A program made the translations under genes and the position numbers. A DNA stretch of 64,000 nucleotides from an uncultured Vampirovibrio sp. (GTDB lineage: Bacteria; Cyanobacteriota; Vampirovibrionia; Gastranaerophilales; Gastranaerophilaceae): assembly GCA_910583875.1 (NCBI GenBank), contig CAJTXT010000001.1, positions 310,001 through 374,000 of the forward strand, written 5' to 3'. Positions 25,407 through 34,586 of the stretch are shown one piece after another (within the stretch, counting starts at the first letter, position 1; every line of letters starts with the position of its first letter). The notes below the pieces were generated by a model. The model had not been told where the DNA came from and ran no database searches. It saw nothing but the letters and a program-made list of their open reading frames with translations.

Positions 25407-26234
25407 ATGGAACAAACAGAAAAATTATATTCGGATATTCCGCCTACAAGATTAAGAAATAGAAAAGAAAAAATGAGAACAGCAAAAAATGATCCATTTT
25501 GGACTTGGGTTGCTGATAGAATTTTATTTAGAATGCTTAGTCATAGATTTTATGCACTACGCATAAAGAATCTTGAAGCTTTTAAAGAAAGAAGAAATCC
25601 TAATTTCCCAAGTATAATCTATGCACCGCATAATAACTGGTGGGATGGCATTGTTGGTTATAATCTTATGCGTAGAGCATTTAAAGTTCGTACTCGTATG
25701 ATGATAGAAGAAATGAACAGATTCCCTTTATTTGCCTATGCTGGTGCATTTCCGATAAATAAAGCATCTGCACAAGAAGCAATGAAATCTTTAAAATACA
25801 TTGTTGATGACCTAAAAGACCCAGATATGGGATTTTGGATTTTCCCTCAAGGAATTGTAAGACCGCCAAACTATAGACCAATAGAATTTCAGACAGGTCT
25901 TGCTTATGTTGCGCAGAATGTTGCAAAAAAACATGGCGGAGTAAATTTAATTCCGCTGGCTGTTAATTATACCTTCTTGAGAGAAGATAGACCGGAATGT
26001 CTTGCAGAAGTTGGTGAACCAATTGTTATAACAGCAGAAAATTGCAAATTTGACAGGCATGAATTTACCCAAAAAATTCAAAAAGAATTTGAGCAGCTTT
26101 GTGACGCGCAGCTTCAAACATTCTCAAAAGGTGAAGTAACAGGATACGAATATGTATTCCGTCAAGACTTACCTTGGAACAGAAAGCTTGAGAAAAAGTT
26201 AAAGAATATTGCACTTGAAAATGTTGAACAATAA
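25407..26234 (+). CDS. PlsC-like lysophospholipid/glycerol acyltransferase
   Basis: 275 residues. The acyltransferase block I appears as PHNNWWD (the H-x4-D motif). Block II is around AYAGAFPINK and block III is FPQGIVRPP (in place of FPEGTR). An extended hydrophobic start is not seen. I start at the ATG at 25407, preceded by TTGGGA at 7-12 bases; a TTG six codons earlier overlaps that site. A TATAAT at 25379-25384 with TTGATT 19 bp upstream gives it its own promoter. Likely acts in phospholipid or lipid A-type acylation. Confidence 0.8.
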   Translation: MEQTEKLYSDIPPTRLRNRKEKMRTAKNDPFWTWVADRILFRMLSHRFYALRIKNLEAFKERRNPNFPSIIYAPHNNWWDGIVGYNLMRRAFKVRTRMMIEEMNRFPLFAYAGAFPINKASAQEAMKSLKYIVDDLKDPDMGFWIFPQGIVRPPNYRPIEFQTGLAYVAQNVAKKHGGVNLIPLAVNYTFLREDRPECLAEVGEPIVITAENCKFDRHEFTQKIQKEFEQLCDAQLQTFSKGEVTGYEYVFRQDLPWNRKLEKKLKNIALENVEQ

Positions 26235-26270
26235 TAAAAGATACTTATATAATAATATCAATATTATTCT

Positions 26271-26303
26271 GTCACCCTGAACTTGTTTCAGGGTCTTATC
26301 AGC
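26271..26303. repeat. Dispersed palindromic repeat
   Basis: GTCACCCTGAACTTG-TTTCAGGGTCTTATCAGC. It lies in the 191-bp gap between two convergent genes and faces the next unit, so the pair could fold into a long hairpin acting as a terminator. Confidence 0.8.
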
Positions 26304-26349
26304 TTAATATAAATATTTATAGTTATAAAATTCTTAAGCTTTATATTTT

Positions 26350-26392
26350 ACTTGCCAGATATTAAGATGCTGAAACAAGTTCAGCATGACAA
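26350..26392. repeat. Dispersed palindromic repeat (GCTGAAACAAGTTCAGC type)
   Basis: ATTAAGATGCTGAAAC-AAGTTCAGCATGACAAGG, inverted relative to the unit at 26271. The palindromic arms differ (GATGCTGAA rather than ACCCTGAA), which defines a second subtype of the same family. Confidence 0.8.
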
Positions 26393-26425
26393 GGATAATC
26401 ATAACAGTTTTAAGGTAAAAAAAAT

Positions 26426-26962
26426 CTATTTTGTTATAACAGAATCTAAATATTTATATATCTTTTTTGTTTTTGTAAAATCACTTATAACTATTTGCTC
26501 TTGAGTTTTAGAGTTAATAGTTAATTTCGAACCATAAGCTCTATATTTTACAGATTGTATATGTGAGAAGTCAATTTTCTCTTTAATATAATTATTTTCT
26601 TTATTCTTTTTCGAAGTAATAATAATAGATTTATCCGTAAGAATAACTATTTTCATAAATTCATTACCAATAAGAAAGTATAGAATAAGTATTATAATAA
26701 ATGAAAAAATAACTATTATAGAGATATCAAAACTATCAGGTTTATTCACTATGCAGCGAGCAAAAAATACAATTATATTATATAAAAGCCAAGCCATAAG
26801 AAAAGCACAACCGGGCGTCCATAAATTACGAATGCCATAATCTACAATATTAATATCATCTGCTTTTTTAGTTACGTTCTGTATAAGTAATTCTGCTTTT
26901 TGATGACAAATAAATACCAAAAGCCCATATATTAAATAAAAATAAAGTATAAAATAAATCAT
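26426..26962 (-). CDS. Small membrane protein with C-terminal PH-like domain
   Basis: 178 residues. Membrane segments lie at about 2-19, 51-70 and 80-98, then comes a beta-rich tail opening with IVILTDKSIIIT. It is a paralogue of the proteins at 374-916 and 60468-61073. It begins 15 bp after the hpt stop, making it the last gene of a tilS-hpt-membrane protein transcript. Function unknown. Confidence 0.6.
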   Translation of the reverse strand: MIYFILYFYLIYGLLVFICHQKAELLIQNVTKKADDINIVDYGIRNLWTPGCAFLMAWLLYNIIVFFARCIVNKPDSFDISIIVIFSFIIILILYFLIGNEFMKIVILTDKSIIITSKKNKENNYIKEKIDFSHIQSVKYRAYGSKLTINSKTQEQIVISDFTKTKKIYKYLDSVITK

Positions 26963-26977
26963 TTAACAACTTTTTAT

Positions 26978-27523
26978 CTAGCAAGGGAAATAACCGATAT
27001 AAGGCAAGTTTCTGTAATATCCTTTATAGTCTAACCCATAGCCTACTACAAATTTATCATCTATTTCATAGCCAAAGAAATCAGGTTCTATGTCAATTTG
27101 TCTTGCGCATTTTTTATTTAGCAAAGAAACAAAAAGTAATTTTTTAGGCTGATGTTTAATTTTAAATAAATCAGTCAAAAATCTTGCAGTCAAACCTGTA
27201 TCAATAATATCTTCAACAATAACTACATTTTTATTATGTAAATCAGGCAAGGTTAAATCTATTGCCTGTAAATTATTTGTTGAGCGTGTTTCATGCCCGT
27301 AACTGGAAATTCTTATAAATTCCATTTGAATTGGATGCTTGAAATGCTTAACTAAATCGGCACAAAACATAACAGAACCTTTTAAAACACAAATAACATA
27401 TATTTCTTCATCTTCGGGAATATCATTTTCTATAGCAGTTGCAAGTTCTTTTATTTTACTTTGCAATTCTGTTTCAGAAAATAACACCTTTAAATCTTCT
27501 ACTTTTTTATCCAATGTCATCAT
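26978..27523 (-). CDS. hpt: Hypoxanthine phosphoribosyltransferase
   Basis: 181 residues. The PRPP-binding loop is VVIVEDIIDTGLTA; the earlier VICVLKGSVMFCADL and the late FVVGYGLDYKGYYRNLPYIG are typical of HPRT. It salvages hypoxanthine/guanine to IMP/GMP. It overlaps the end of tilS by 17 bp, the widespread tilS-hpt pairing. A GGAG ribosome binding site lies inside tilS about 9 bases before the first of two ATGs. Confidence 0.95.
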   Translation of the reverse strand: MMTLDKKVEDLKVLFSETELQSKIKELATAIENDIPEDEEIYVICVLKGSVMFCADLVKHFKHPIQMEFIRISSYGHETRSTNNLQAIDLTLPDLHNKNVVIVEDIIDTGLTARFLTDLFKIKHQPKKLLFVSLLNKKCARQIDIEPDFFGYEIDDKFVVGYGLDYKGYYRNLPYIGYFPC

Positions 27524-28877
27524 GTTTCAAGCTCTCCATTTTTAATTTATGTGTAGGCAAACCGCTTGTTCTGAGTTTTTCACTTAACCCAACACCGGCA
27601 GCCCATAATACTTCATTATCCTTACATAGAAGAATAATTTTTTCTCTATCGTGCTCAGGAATATTTTTATTTATAAAATATTTTTTTAATTTCATTTTTC
27701 CCTGCATACCAAACGGTTGAATAATGTCTCCATTTCGTCTTGTACGAATGGTAAGCGGGAATTCTATATTAGATAAATCAACATAAGCTGTATTACTTGT
27801 AGCTTTAGGATACTTTTCAATTTTTTTATCTGATTTTTTTATAATGATATTGGCGATATCTCCGAATTTATATACACCTTCTTCTAAAACACTAATTTCA
27901 TCTTCAATTTTTTTATAATGTTCACTACCTACAAAATAAGTATATTTATTCGAAACAAAAAGCCATTTATCATTAGCAACAGATAATGTTTTACCTGTTT
28001 TAGATTTCTGATTATCAGCTATAAAATTAATTAATTCTTGTATTTTAGAAAAACTTGGTTCAATATCATTATTAACAAGAAGTTTATATATAAAATGCTG
28101 TTTTATTGCAGCATTTAAAATAAGAAAATTTTGAGTAAGCCATTTATCACCAAGAGTAATTTGGTTTTCAATATTTTGCATTAATTCATTTATAACTTTA
28201 TTATTTCCAGCCGCAATATCTGCCAATGTTATAAGAGAATTTTCTATATTAGGATTAATATGTTTTATTGCAGGCATAATATTATGTCTAATATTGTTTC
28301 TGGCGTATTTCGTATTTTTATTGCTTGAATCATTATTTGGATAAAGTTCATTTTTAATGCAATATTCTTCAATATCTTTTCTTGCAAAATTTAAAATTGG
28401 TCTTATAACTTTAAACCCGCCCAAATCACGAAGTTCACGAATACCTTCAAGTCCGTTTAATCCTGTACCTTTTATAATTCTATAAAGAATAGTTTCTGCA
28501 TTATCGCTTTTAGTATGAGCAGTCAAAATAGCGTCAGCTTCAAATTCTTCAGCACAGCGTTTAAAGAAATCATAACGCATTTCACGCGCTACAAGTTCAG
28601 TTGCTTTTGTACCTTCTGCCAAGGTATCAGAAATAAATGTAATATCATTTTCTTCGCAAAAAGCAAGACATCTTTCTTTTTCCGCTTCTGATTCTTTACC
28701 TCTCCAATTATGGTTCAAATGTGCAGCAACAAGCAAAAAACCATACTCTTTAGAGAGTTTATTCATGATATCTAAAAGGCACATAGAATCCCAGCCGCCG
28801 GAGAAGCCAACAATAAATGTAGTTTCGCAGGAAATATTCACATATTTCTTTAAGATATTTCTGACTGTTTCTTTCAT
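27507..28877 (-). CDS. tilS: tRNA(Ile)-lysidine synthase
   Basis: 456 residues. The PP-loop FSGGWDS near residue 25 (SGGxDS) marks the N-type ATP pyrophosphatase. HNWRGKESEAEKE, the TAHTKSDNAET segment and the C-terminal TilS domains (FGMQGKMKLKKYFINKNIP) complete it. It converts the tRNA-Ile CAU anticodon C34 to lysidine. The ATG is only 7 bases after an extended -10 and lacks a ribosome binding site, so translation is probably leaderless. Confidence 0.94.
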   Translation of the reverse strand: MKETVRNILKKYVNISCETTFIVGFSGGWDSMCLLDIMNKLSKEYGFLLVAAHLNHNWRGKESEAEKERCLAFCEENDITFISDTLAEGTKATELVAREMRYDFFKRCAEEFEADAILTAHTKSDNAETILYRIIKGTGLNGLEGIRELRDLGGFKVIRPILNFARKDIEEYCIKNELYPNNDSSNKNTKYARNNIRHNIMPAIKHINPNIENSLITLADIAAGNNKVINELMQNIENQITLGDKWLTQNFLILNAAIKQHFIYKLLVNNDIEPSFSKIQELINFIADNQKSKTGKTLSVANDKWLFVSNKYTYFVGSEHYKKIEDEISVLEEGVYKFGDIANIIIKKSDKKIEKYPKATSNTAYVDLSNIEFPLTIRTRRNGDIIQPFGMQGKMKLKKYFINKNIPEHDREKIILLCKDNEVLWAAGVGLSEKLRTSGLPTHKLKMESLKHDDIG

Positions 28878-28884
28878 CTTTATT

Positions 28885-28893
28885 ATTATAACA
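28885..28893 (-). promoter_or_regulatory. Extended -10 promoter of tilS
   Basis: TGTTATAAT on the minus strand, the same extended -10 that ends every CRISPR repeat. It lies 7 bp before the tilS ATG, placing the expected start at the start codon. Confidence 0.6.
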
Positions 28894-28917
28894 GATTTTT
28901 ATACTTTTTTTCACTAT

Positions 28918-30411
28918 TTATTCATTTGTCTCTATATTATTTTCTTTATTATATTTATCTAGAGCAGCGGCACAATCTGTTAAATCCCAAAATTTATTTT
29001 TTACACTAATATATGTTCCAAATGGCATTGACATTACAGATGGATTCCAAGGCGTTACATATAAAAAATTTCTAAAAGTACCATTGCCAGGATCTTGGTT
29101 TTCATCATAGTTCATTAATAAAGTTCTTTGTTCATAAGTATCTGAAAATAATATACTAGTTGCTGCATAGATTCCATGCCATATATATCTTCTTAATTGT
29201 TCATTATGAAATCCTGATATTTCTTCATGTTCTGAAGGTATGTATAATAAAGCATCCGTTTTATCAAGTTCTTGTTTCATATACTCAATATTTTTATTCC
29301 AATAATATGTATCAACCAGTTGCCAACAGTTTTGAAAAATACAGCATATTAAAGCAACACAAATAAAATTTATATATTTTATAGTATGGAATTTATCTGA
29401 AATAAAATCTTTTATATATAAACCTATAAATAATAGAGGGAAAAACCAGCATGGAATAGTCCGAAAATGCTGTTCCCACATTGGATATACTGATTGAGTA
29501 GGATGTTTTAGTAAATATACCATTGCAAATATAAAAACAAAAAAAATAAGTCCTAATGATAAATTCGAAAATTTTGTTTTTTTAAAAAATAACAAGAATA
29601 TAATTAATATTGTCAAAACAGAAAATAAACTATTTAGATTTAAAATATAAGGCATATAATCATGGGCTTCTTTCAAAAACCTCATTATTTCACCACCTTC
29701 ACCAGGAACATGAAGCATATACCAGATATTAAAAATAGAAGCACCTAACGCCCCCAGACCAATTAATGTTTTTACACATTGATTTTTAATCGATTTTTCA
29801 TTTATAACATAATTAAAATGAGCTAAAAAGAATATAAATCCAAGTGCTACAACATATTCATATGTAGTAAACATAATAATTAATAGAAAAATAATTGCAA
29901 CAATATCTCTTTTTTTATAATCTATCTCTGATACAAGATAATTCCATAAAATAAAATGAAACATACCGCCAATAAGTATTTCAACAACAGAAAAAATCAT
30001 AAACGGCATAAGTATTGCACCATAGCAAAATATACTCCAAAACAAAATATCATAACGTTTTGTTCTTTGTGTCAATTTAAAGTTCCATAATAAAGCTAAA
30101 AACGGTATAAAAAATTGGGAAAAAGAATATATTCCCATTAATACATATTTATTTTTTATACCCAATATAATACCTGACACGAATACAGGCAGTTGATGCA
30201 AAATAGAAATAAAAAAACGTGGATGTCCATTATCATAAGAGAAACGAAATATATTATTAGAAATGTTATTCAACATTTCTATCATGTAAAAGCCCCCATC
30301 TTCATACATTCCGCGCATTGATAAAGTTGCATATAATATATGAACAAAAGAAATAATAATAAAAATTATAAATAAAAACATAAATTGTTTGTTTTTTCTT
30401 AATTCTTCCAT
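28918..30411 (-). CDS. Polytopic membrane protein of unknown function
   Basis: 497 residues with about ten or eleven hydrophobic segments. A long extracytoplasmic loop near the N-terminus contains MRGMYEDGGFYMIEMLNN and DNGHPRFF, and the C-terminal soluble part is rich in Asn, Tyr and Trp. The shape (acidic residues in the first big loop, many membrane spans) recalls GT-C membrane glycosyltransferases, but no defining motif can be named. It precedes tilS by 40 bp on the same strand, while tilS has its own promoter. Confidence 0.6.
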   Translation of the reverse strand: MEELRKNKQFMFLFIIFIIISFVHILYATLSMRGMYEDGGFYMIEMLNNISNNIFRFSYDNGHPRFFISILHQLPVFVSGIILGIKNKYVLMGIYSFSQFFIPFLALLWNFKLTQRTKRYDILFWSIFCYGAILMPFMIFSVVEILIGGMFHFILWNYLVSEIDYKKRDIVAIIFLLIIMFTTYEYVVALGFIFFLAHFNYVINEKSIKNQCVKTLIGLGALGASIFNIWYMLHVPGEGGEIMRFLKEAHDYMPYILNLNSLFSVLTILIIFLLFFKKTKFSNLSLGLIFFVFIFAMVYLLKHPTQSVYPMWEQHFRTIPCWFFPLLFIGLYIKDFISDKFHTIKYINFICVALICCIFQNCWQLVDTYYWNKNIEYMKQELDKTDALLYIPSEHEEISGFHNEQLRRYIWHGIYAATSILFSDTYEQRTLLMNYDENQDPGNGTFRNFLYVTPWNPSVMSMPFGTYISVKNKFWDLTDCAAALDKYNKENNIETNE

Positions 30412-30509
30412 TTTTTAAATCCTATTTTATTAATAACTTTGATTATACACAAAGAGAATATATTTTTCATTTGGAATATTTACAATGCAATAAACAGAAA
30501 GGAGTTCTT

Positions 30510-30878
30510 ATGTTATATAGAACAATAGAAATAGATGAATTAATCAGTGAAAAAGATACTGAAAGACAAATTGTAGACTTAATGGAAAATAACGGGTCAC
30601 ATTTAAAATTAGTATATTTAAAAAAACACGAAATGATAGAACCTCACATGTCACATTCTGATGTATGTGTATACGTAACAGAAGGGGAATTAGAACTTAT
30701 TTTTAATGCCGAAGATAATTGCAGCTGCCAAGCTTGCGGATGCGACCTTCCGGATGAAGATAGTGATGAAGGCAAAAAATATAAGGTTAAGAAAAATCAA
30801 TTATTCTTCTTTGAAAAAGACGTAATGCATGCAGTAAAAGCATTGAAAGATACAACATTTTTATTAATAAAGATTTAA
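30510..30878 (+). CDS. Cupin-domain protein with cysteine-rich insert
   Basis: 122 residues from the ATG at 30510, which has an AGGAG ribosome binding site 6 bases upstream (a TTG at 30471 does not). The cupin barrel is seen in EPHMSHSDVCVYVTEGELEL, the first cupin motif, and FFFEKDVMHAVKAL, the second. Between them sits an insert with CSCQACGC followed by an acidic run (DLPDEDSDE), unusual for a small cupin. Four closely spaced cysteines suggest a second metal site. No enzymatic role can be assigned. Confidence 0.75.
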   Translation: MLYRTIEIDELISEKDTERQIVDLMENNGSHLKLVYLKKHEMIEPHMSHSDVCVYVTEGELELIFNAEDNCSCQACGCDLPDEDSDEGKKYKVKKNQLFFFEKDVMHAVKALKDTTFLLIKI

Positions 30879-30917
30879 GGATTTGTTATATATAGTTATC
30901 ATGAATTTATCAGAAAC

Positions 30918-30970
30918 TGTCATGCTGAACTTGTTTCAGCATCTGATGACTTTCAAGTTCAGCATGACAT
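30918..30970. repeat. Dispersed palindromic repeat, head-to-head pair
   Basis: TGTCATGCTGAACTTG at 30919-30934 is repeated inverted as CAAGTTCAGCATGACA at 30954-30969. The two together form a perfect 16-bp stem with a 19-base loop, downstream of the cupin gene. Confidence 0.8.
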
Positions 30971-30992
30971 AATGACTAATATATATATTACA

Positions 30993-31016
30993 GGCTGCAT
31001 TAATGCAGCCTTTTTT
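30993..31016 (+). terminator. Intrinsic terminator
   Basis: GGCTGCAT-TA-ATGCAGCC followed directly by TTTTTT. Terminates the cupin transcript. Confidence 0.88.
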
Positions 31017-31077
31017 AATTAATTTGGAAGAAAAGCAAAATTCGTTTATAATAAAAATCAGAGGAATTAAGAATTTT

Positions 31078-31770
31078 ATGAAAAAGATTTTATTATTATG
31101 TTTTGTTTTATGCACTTTTTTGTGCAGCAAAGCTTATTGTGAAGAAAATACCACTGCAATTATAAACGATATGATGTTGCAGCAAAAAATCAATAATATT
31201 GGTGTAAAGCTATTAAATTCAAATAAAATTGATGTAAGACTTGTATTTGTTTATGACAAAAAAGACAATAAAATAAATAGTGAACCGGTATTAAGAAAAA
31301 GACAGATTATAGTTTATAAAAACTTTATTCAATTTGCAGAAAATGATGAAGAAATAGCAGCTTTTTTAGCTAGAGAAATTTGTAAAGGTGCTGAATCATA
31401 CACAGGGGGAAAAGGTGTAGTAACTTCTGCTCAAGTGGCATTTGCTCCCAAAAAATTTGAAATCTTTTTTGATAAAAGAGCCGTTGATTTTATGGTTACA
31501 GCAGGTTATAACCCTTTAGCATTAATTACTTTTATAAATAAATCATATCCGCAAAGAAGATTTGATAAATTCGGTCGTACAAATTTAACCTCAAAAAGAC
31601 TTGCTAATATATATGAATATATTTTCACAAAATATCCTTCATTTTTAGCAAATAATACATATTTAGAAAATCCAAACTATCAAAATTTTTTAATAACATC
31701 TCAAGAAAACAGAAAGAAATTACACGAAAAAATAAAATCAGGCTCAAAGGAAATTATAAAATATGAATAG
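31078..31770 (+). CDS. Secreted M48-peptidase-like protein lacking the zinc motif
   Basis: 230 residues from the ATG at 31078 (GAGGAA 12-17 bases upstream, TATAAT at 31047-31052). A clear signal peptide is present (KKILLLCFVLCTFLC with KAYC cleavage context). The middle reads QIIVYKNFIQFAENDEEIAAFLAREICKG, aligned with the M48 helix, where active enzymes have AHEhaH; here it is REICK. The later RAVDFMVTAGYNPLALITF matches the M48 'aD..a..m..aGYdP' helix. So it looks like an inactive or repurposed metalloprotease fold. It overlaps the next gene by 8 bp. Confidence 0.55.
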   Translation: MKKILLLCFVLCTFLCSKAYCEENTTAIINDMMLQQKINNIGVKLLNSNKIDVRLVFVYDKKDNKINSEPVLRKRQIIVYKNFIQFAENDEEIAAFLAREICKGAESYTGGKGVVTSAQVAFAPKKFEIFFDKRAVDFMVTAGYNPLALITFINKSYPQRRFDKFGRTNLTSKRLANIYEYIFTKYPSFLANNTYLENPNYQNFLITSQENRKKLHEKIKSGSKEIIKYE

Positions 31771-32353
31771 ACTAAGCTTGAAAATACTTTTTTTGTTTTT
31801 GATTACATTCTTTTCAATTCAATCTTCATATAGCGAAATTTTACATGATGAATTTATAGAAAATTATTTATCTGATAAAGATATAACACCAATTACAACA
31901 AACTTAGATTATGATTACACAGAATTTGACAGAATTCCTATAAAATTACAAACGTTAGAAAAAATTTCATTAAAGAATAAAAATTTATATGAAAATAAAA
32001 AACTTGAATTAAGAGTAAAACAAAACGTAAAATACAACAATAAAATTATATTAAAACAAGGAACCATAGCCACAGCCGAAATCCAAACATATATGACCCG
32101 CGGAATGAATGGAGTTCCCGGTGCTATAATACTTGATAATTTTGAAATTCCGGGACTTGATAAATCAAAATTAAAAAGTACTTATATAAAAAAAGGTCTT
32201 AGCCTTACAATCTTTGTACTACCTTTAAAATGGGCATTAACACCTATACCGGGGGTTGGTTCATTAACTAATTTTATAATAGGCGGCAATGCAAATATAA
32301 ACGATAAAGATACAATAATTGTCTATTATTATCCTAACTGGGGTAAAAAATAA
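31763..32353 (+). CDS. Secreted protein of unknown function
   Basis: 196 residues with an N-terminal signal sequence (LKILFLFLITFFSIQSSYS). The mature part is polar and beta-rich, with KLELRVKQNVKYNNKIILKQG resembling domains of surface-associated 'stabilising' proteins, then a hydrophobic stretch around WALTPIPGVGSLTNFIIGG. It overlaps the M48-like gene by 8 bp, so the two secreted proteins are probably made together. No family recognised. Confidence 0.55.
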   Translation: MNRLSLKILFLFLITFFSIQSSYSEILHDEFIENYLSDKDITPITTNLDYDYTEFDRIPIKLQTLEKISLKNKNLYENKKLELRVKQNVKYNNKIILKQGTIATAEIQTYMTRGMNGVPGAIILDNFEIPGLDKSKLKSTYIKKGLSLTIFVLPLKWALTPIPGVGSLTNFIIGGNANINDKDTIIVYYYPNWGKK

Positions 32354-32428
32354 GAATACCGTCTATATTGACTTCTTTTCTCTTTGGTAAGTTAATTAAA
32401 TATATAATAATATATTAAGGAGAAAAAT

Positions 32429-33292
32429 GTGGACGCAATACTTAAGCAAATATTAACTAACAGTACAAATAAAATAGATTTGATGTTAATAGGTAAATCA
32501 ATTTTAGAATTTATTATCTTTATTATTGTTCTTAGGCTTGTAAATAAAGGATTATATCTATTTTTTGACAAGATAATTTCTAAGGTAAAAGATAATGAAA
32601 CAAGAAAACATTATCATACTTTAAGACAGCTTGGTGTTTACATTGTAGATGCATTAATTATTTTATTCTTTGTTACTAATATTTTAGAAAACTTCGGAAT
32701 TAATATGAAACCAATTCTTGCAACAGCAGGTGTTCTAGGTGTTGCGGTAGGTTTTGGTGCAAAAAAGATAGTAGAAGATATTTTTACAGGTCTTTCAATA
32801 ATTCTTACAGGACAAGTTCGTGTTGGTGATTATGTAACAATTAATAATTCAACAGGAACGGTTGAAAAGTTTACTTTAACAATGATTATCTTACGTACCT
32901 TTAATGGTGATGTTCATTATCTTAGAAATGGACAAATTGATACAATAGTAAATCAAACAAAAGATTTCTCTTATCCGTTATTTAATATTAGCGTTGCATA
33001 TAAAACAAACATTACACACGCAATGCATGTATTAAGAGAACTCGGACGTGAATTAAGAGAAGACCCAACATACTCTAAATATGTTCTTTCAGATATTGAA
33101 GTATTCGGCTTGAATGAATTTCAAGATTCAGCTATTATAATCCAAGCGAGAATAAAAACAACTCCTCAAGAACAATGGATGGTAAAACGTAAATTTAACC
33201 AAATGGTAAAAGAACGTTTTGAGAAAGAAGGAATTGAAATACCGTTTAACCAGCTTGTGGTTCATAAAGCAGAAGAAGGACAAGAAGTATAA
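32429..33292 (+). CDS. Small-conductance mechanosensitive channel, MscS family
   Basis: 287 residues. Two to three N-terminal membrane segments are followed by the pore helix MKPILATAGVLGVAVGFGAKK, and the beta domain GLSIILTGQVRVGDYV, characteristic of MscS. The start is GTG at 32429, 6 bases after AGGAG; the overlapping ATG two bases earlier is in a frame that stops quickly. It releases solutes on hypo-osmotic shock. The stop overlaps the galE start (TAATG). Confidence 0.92.
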   Translation: MDAILKQILTNSTNKIDLMLIGKSILEFIIFIIVLRLVNKGLYLFFDKIISKVKDNETRKHYHTLRQLGVYIVDALIILFFVTNILENFGINMKPILATAGVLGVAVGFGAKKIVEDIFTGLSIILTGQVRVGDYVTINNSTGTVEKFTLTMIILRTFNGDVHYLRNGQIDTIVNQTKDFSYPLFNISVAYKTNITHAMHVLRELGRELREDPTYSKYVLSDIEVFGLNEFQDSAIIIQARIKTTPQEQWMVKRKFNQMVKERFEKEGIEIPFNQLVVHKAEEGQEV

Positions 33293-34275
33293 TGATTTTA
33301 ATTACAGGCGGAGCAGGATATATTGGAAGCCATTGTGCAATAAACTTTTTAAATGCAGGTTATGAAGTTGTTGTATTTGACAATCTTGAAAACGGGCATA
33401 TTGAAACAGTTCATCAACTTGAAAAGATAGGCAAAGTTCACTTTGTAAAAGGTGATTTAAGAAATAAAGATGAGATAAATAACGTATTTAAAGCTTATGA
33501 TATTGATACTGTAATCCACTTTGCAGGTTATATTGAAGTTGCGGAAAGCGTAAAAAATCCTTCTAAATATTATAGAAATAATATTATCGGTTCATTGAAT
33601 TTATTTGACGCTATGGTAGAAAATAATGTAAAAAGAATAGTATTTTCATCAACCTGCGCAGTATACGGAGAACCCAAATATACGCCGTTAGATGAAAAGC
33701 ATCCTAAAGCACCAATTAACGCATACGGCAAAACAAAATTTATGATAGAAGAAATTCTTGAAGATTACGATAGAGCTTACGATTTAAAATCAATAAGATT
33801 AAGATACTTTAATGTAGCAGGAGCTGATAGTCAATCACGTGTTGGTGAATGGCACGAACCTGAGACACATTTAATTCCGAATATTTTAAAATCTATTTTT
33901 GAAAAAGGCAGAACCTTCAAAATCTTCGGCACTGATTATGATACCTTTGACGGTACTTGCATTAGAGATTATGTAAATGTTGAAGATATGGGAGAAGCGC
34001 ATAGACTTGCTTATTTATATTTGAAAGAAAATAATAAATCTGACGTATTTAACATTGGTACAGAGCAAGGCAACAGCGTTAAAGAAGTATTTCAAACAAC
34101 GGAAAGTGTAACAGGAAAGAAAATTGATGTTGCAATGGAGCCAAGACGCGATGGTGACGCTGCTATGTTATTTGCTAATGCTACAAAGGCAAAAGAAGTT
34201 TTAAAATGGCAAGGTACACGAACACTTAAAGACAGCATAAAAACCGCTTACCTTTGGGAAAAAACTAAGCATTAA
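33292..34275 (+). CDS. galE: UDP-glucose 4-epimerase
   Basis: 327 residues. The Rossmann motif GGAGYIGSH is at the N-terminus. The catalytic SDR pair is in STCAVYGEP (Ser/Thr) and YGKTK (Tyr-x3-Lys). The C-terminal substrate part has FNVAGAD and EPRRDGDAA, as in GalE. It interconverts UDP-glucose and UDP-galactose for polysaccharide synthesis. It is cotranscribed with mscS. Confidence 0.93.
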   Translation: MILITGGAGYIGSHCAINFLNAGYEVVVFDNLENGHIETVHQLEKIGKVHFVKGDLRNKDEINNVFKAYDIDTVIHFAGYIEVAESVKNPSKYYRNNIIGSLNLFDAMVENNVKRIVFSSTCAVYGEPKYTPLDEKHPKAPINAYGKTKFMIEEILEDYDRAYDLKSIRLRYFNVAGADSQSRVGEWHEPETHLIPNILKSIFEKGRTFKIFGTDYDTFDGTCIRDYVNVEDMGEAHRLAYLYLKENNKSDVFNIGTEQGNSVKEVFQTTESVTGKKIDVAMEPRRDGDAAMLFANATKAKEVLKWQGTRTLKDSIKTAYLWEKTKH

Positions 34276-34285
34276 AATAATTCTT

Positions 34286-34312
34286 GTTGGGTTAAAGCCC
34301 AACCTACAGGAC
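34286..34312. repeat. Inverted repeat GTTGGG...CCCAAC
   Basis: GTTGGGTTAAAGCCCAAC followed by CTACAGG. A short hairpin after galE; the GTTGGG-TTTAAC-type sequence with a CTACAGG flank resembles dispersed repeats seen in other bacteria. It could be a galE terminator without a T run. It opens the 611-bp gene-free stretch 34276-34886, which otherwise holds the four repeats listed next. Confidence 0.5.
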
Positions 34313-34337
34313 TTAAATTTTCTTGATTTACCTTTTA

Positions 34338-34372
34338 GCTGGTAAGATACTGAAACAAGTTCAGCATGACAG
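34338..34372. repeat. Dispersed palindromic repeat
   Basis: GCTGGTAAGATACTGAAAC-AAGTTCAGCATGACAG. One arm is imperfect (TACTGAA against TTCAGCA), suggesting a hybrid or decaying copy. Confidence 0.75.
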
Positions 34373-34498
34373 ACAGAGTATACATATGTATTTACAAATC
34401 TATTTAATTATTTTTTTAAATCGACAAATTTTTAAAAGGAAACTATTGATTTCCTTCTATTCCACTCTTTTTTAAGCAAGTTGAAGCAATAATCTATC

Positions 34499-34533
34499 TG
34501 TCACCCTGAACTCGTTTCAGGGTCTTACCAGCT
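34499..34533. repeat. Dispersed palindromic repeat
   Basis: TGTCACCCTGAACTCG-TTTCAGGGTCTTACCAGC, opposite orientation to the unit at 34338. Confidence 0.8.
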
Positions 34534-34586
34534 ATATATAATTGTTTTTAATTAAGAATAACTTTTATAATTGAATTTCCATTTGG

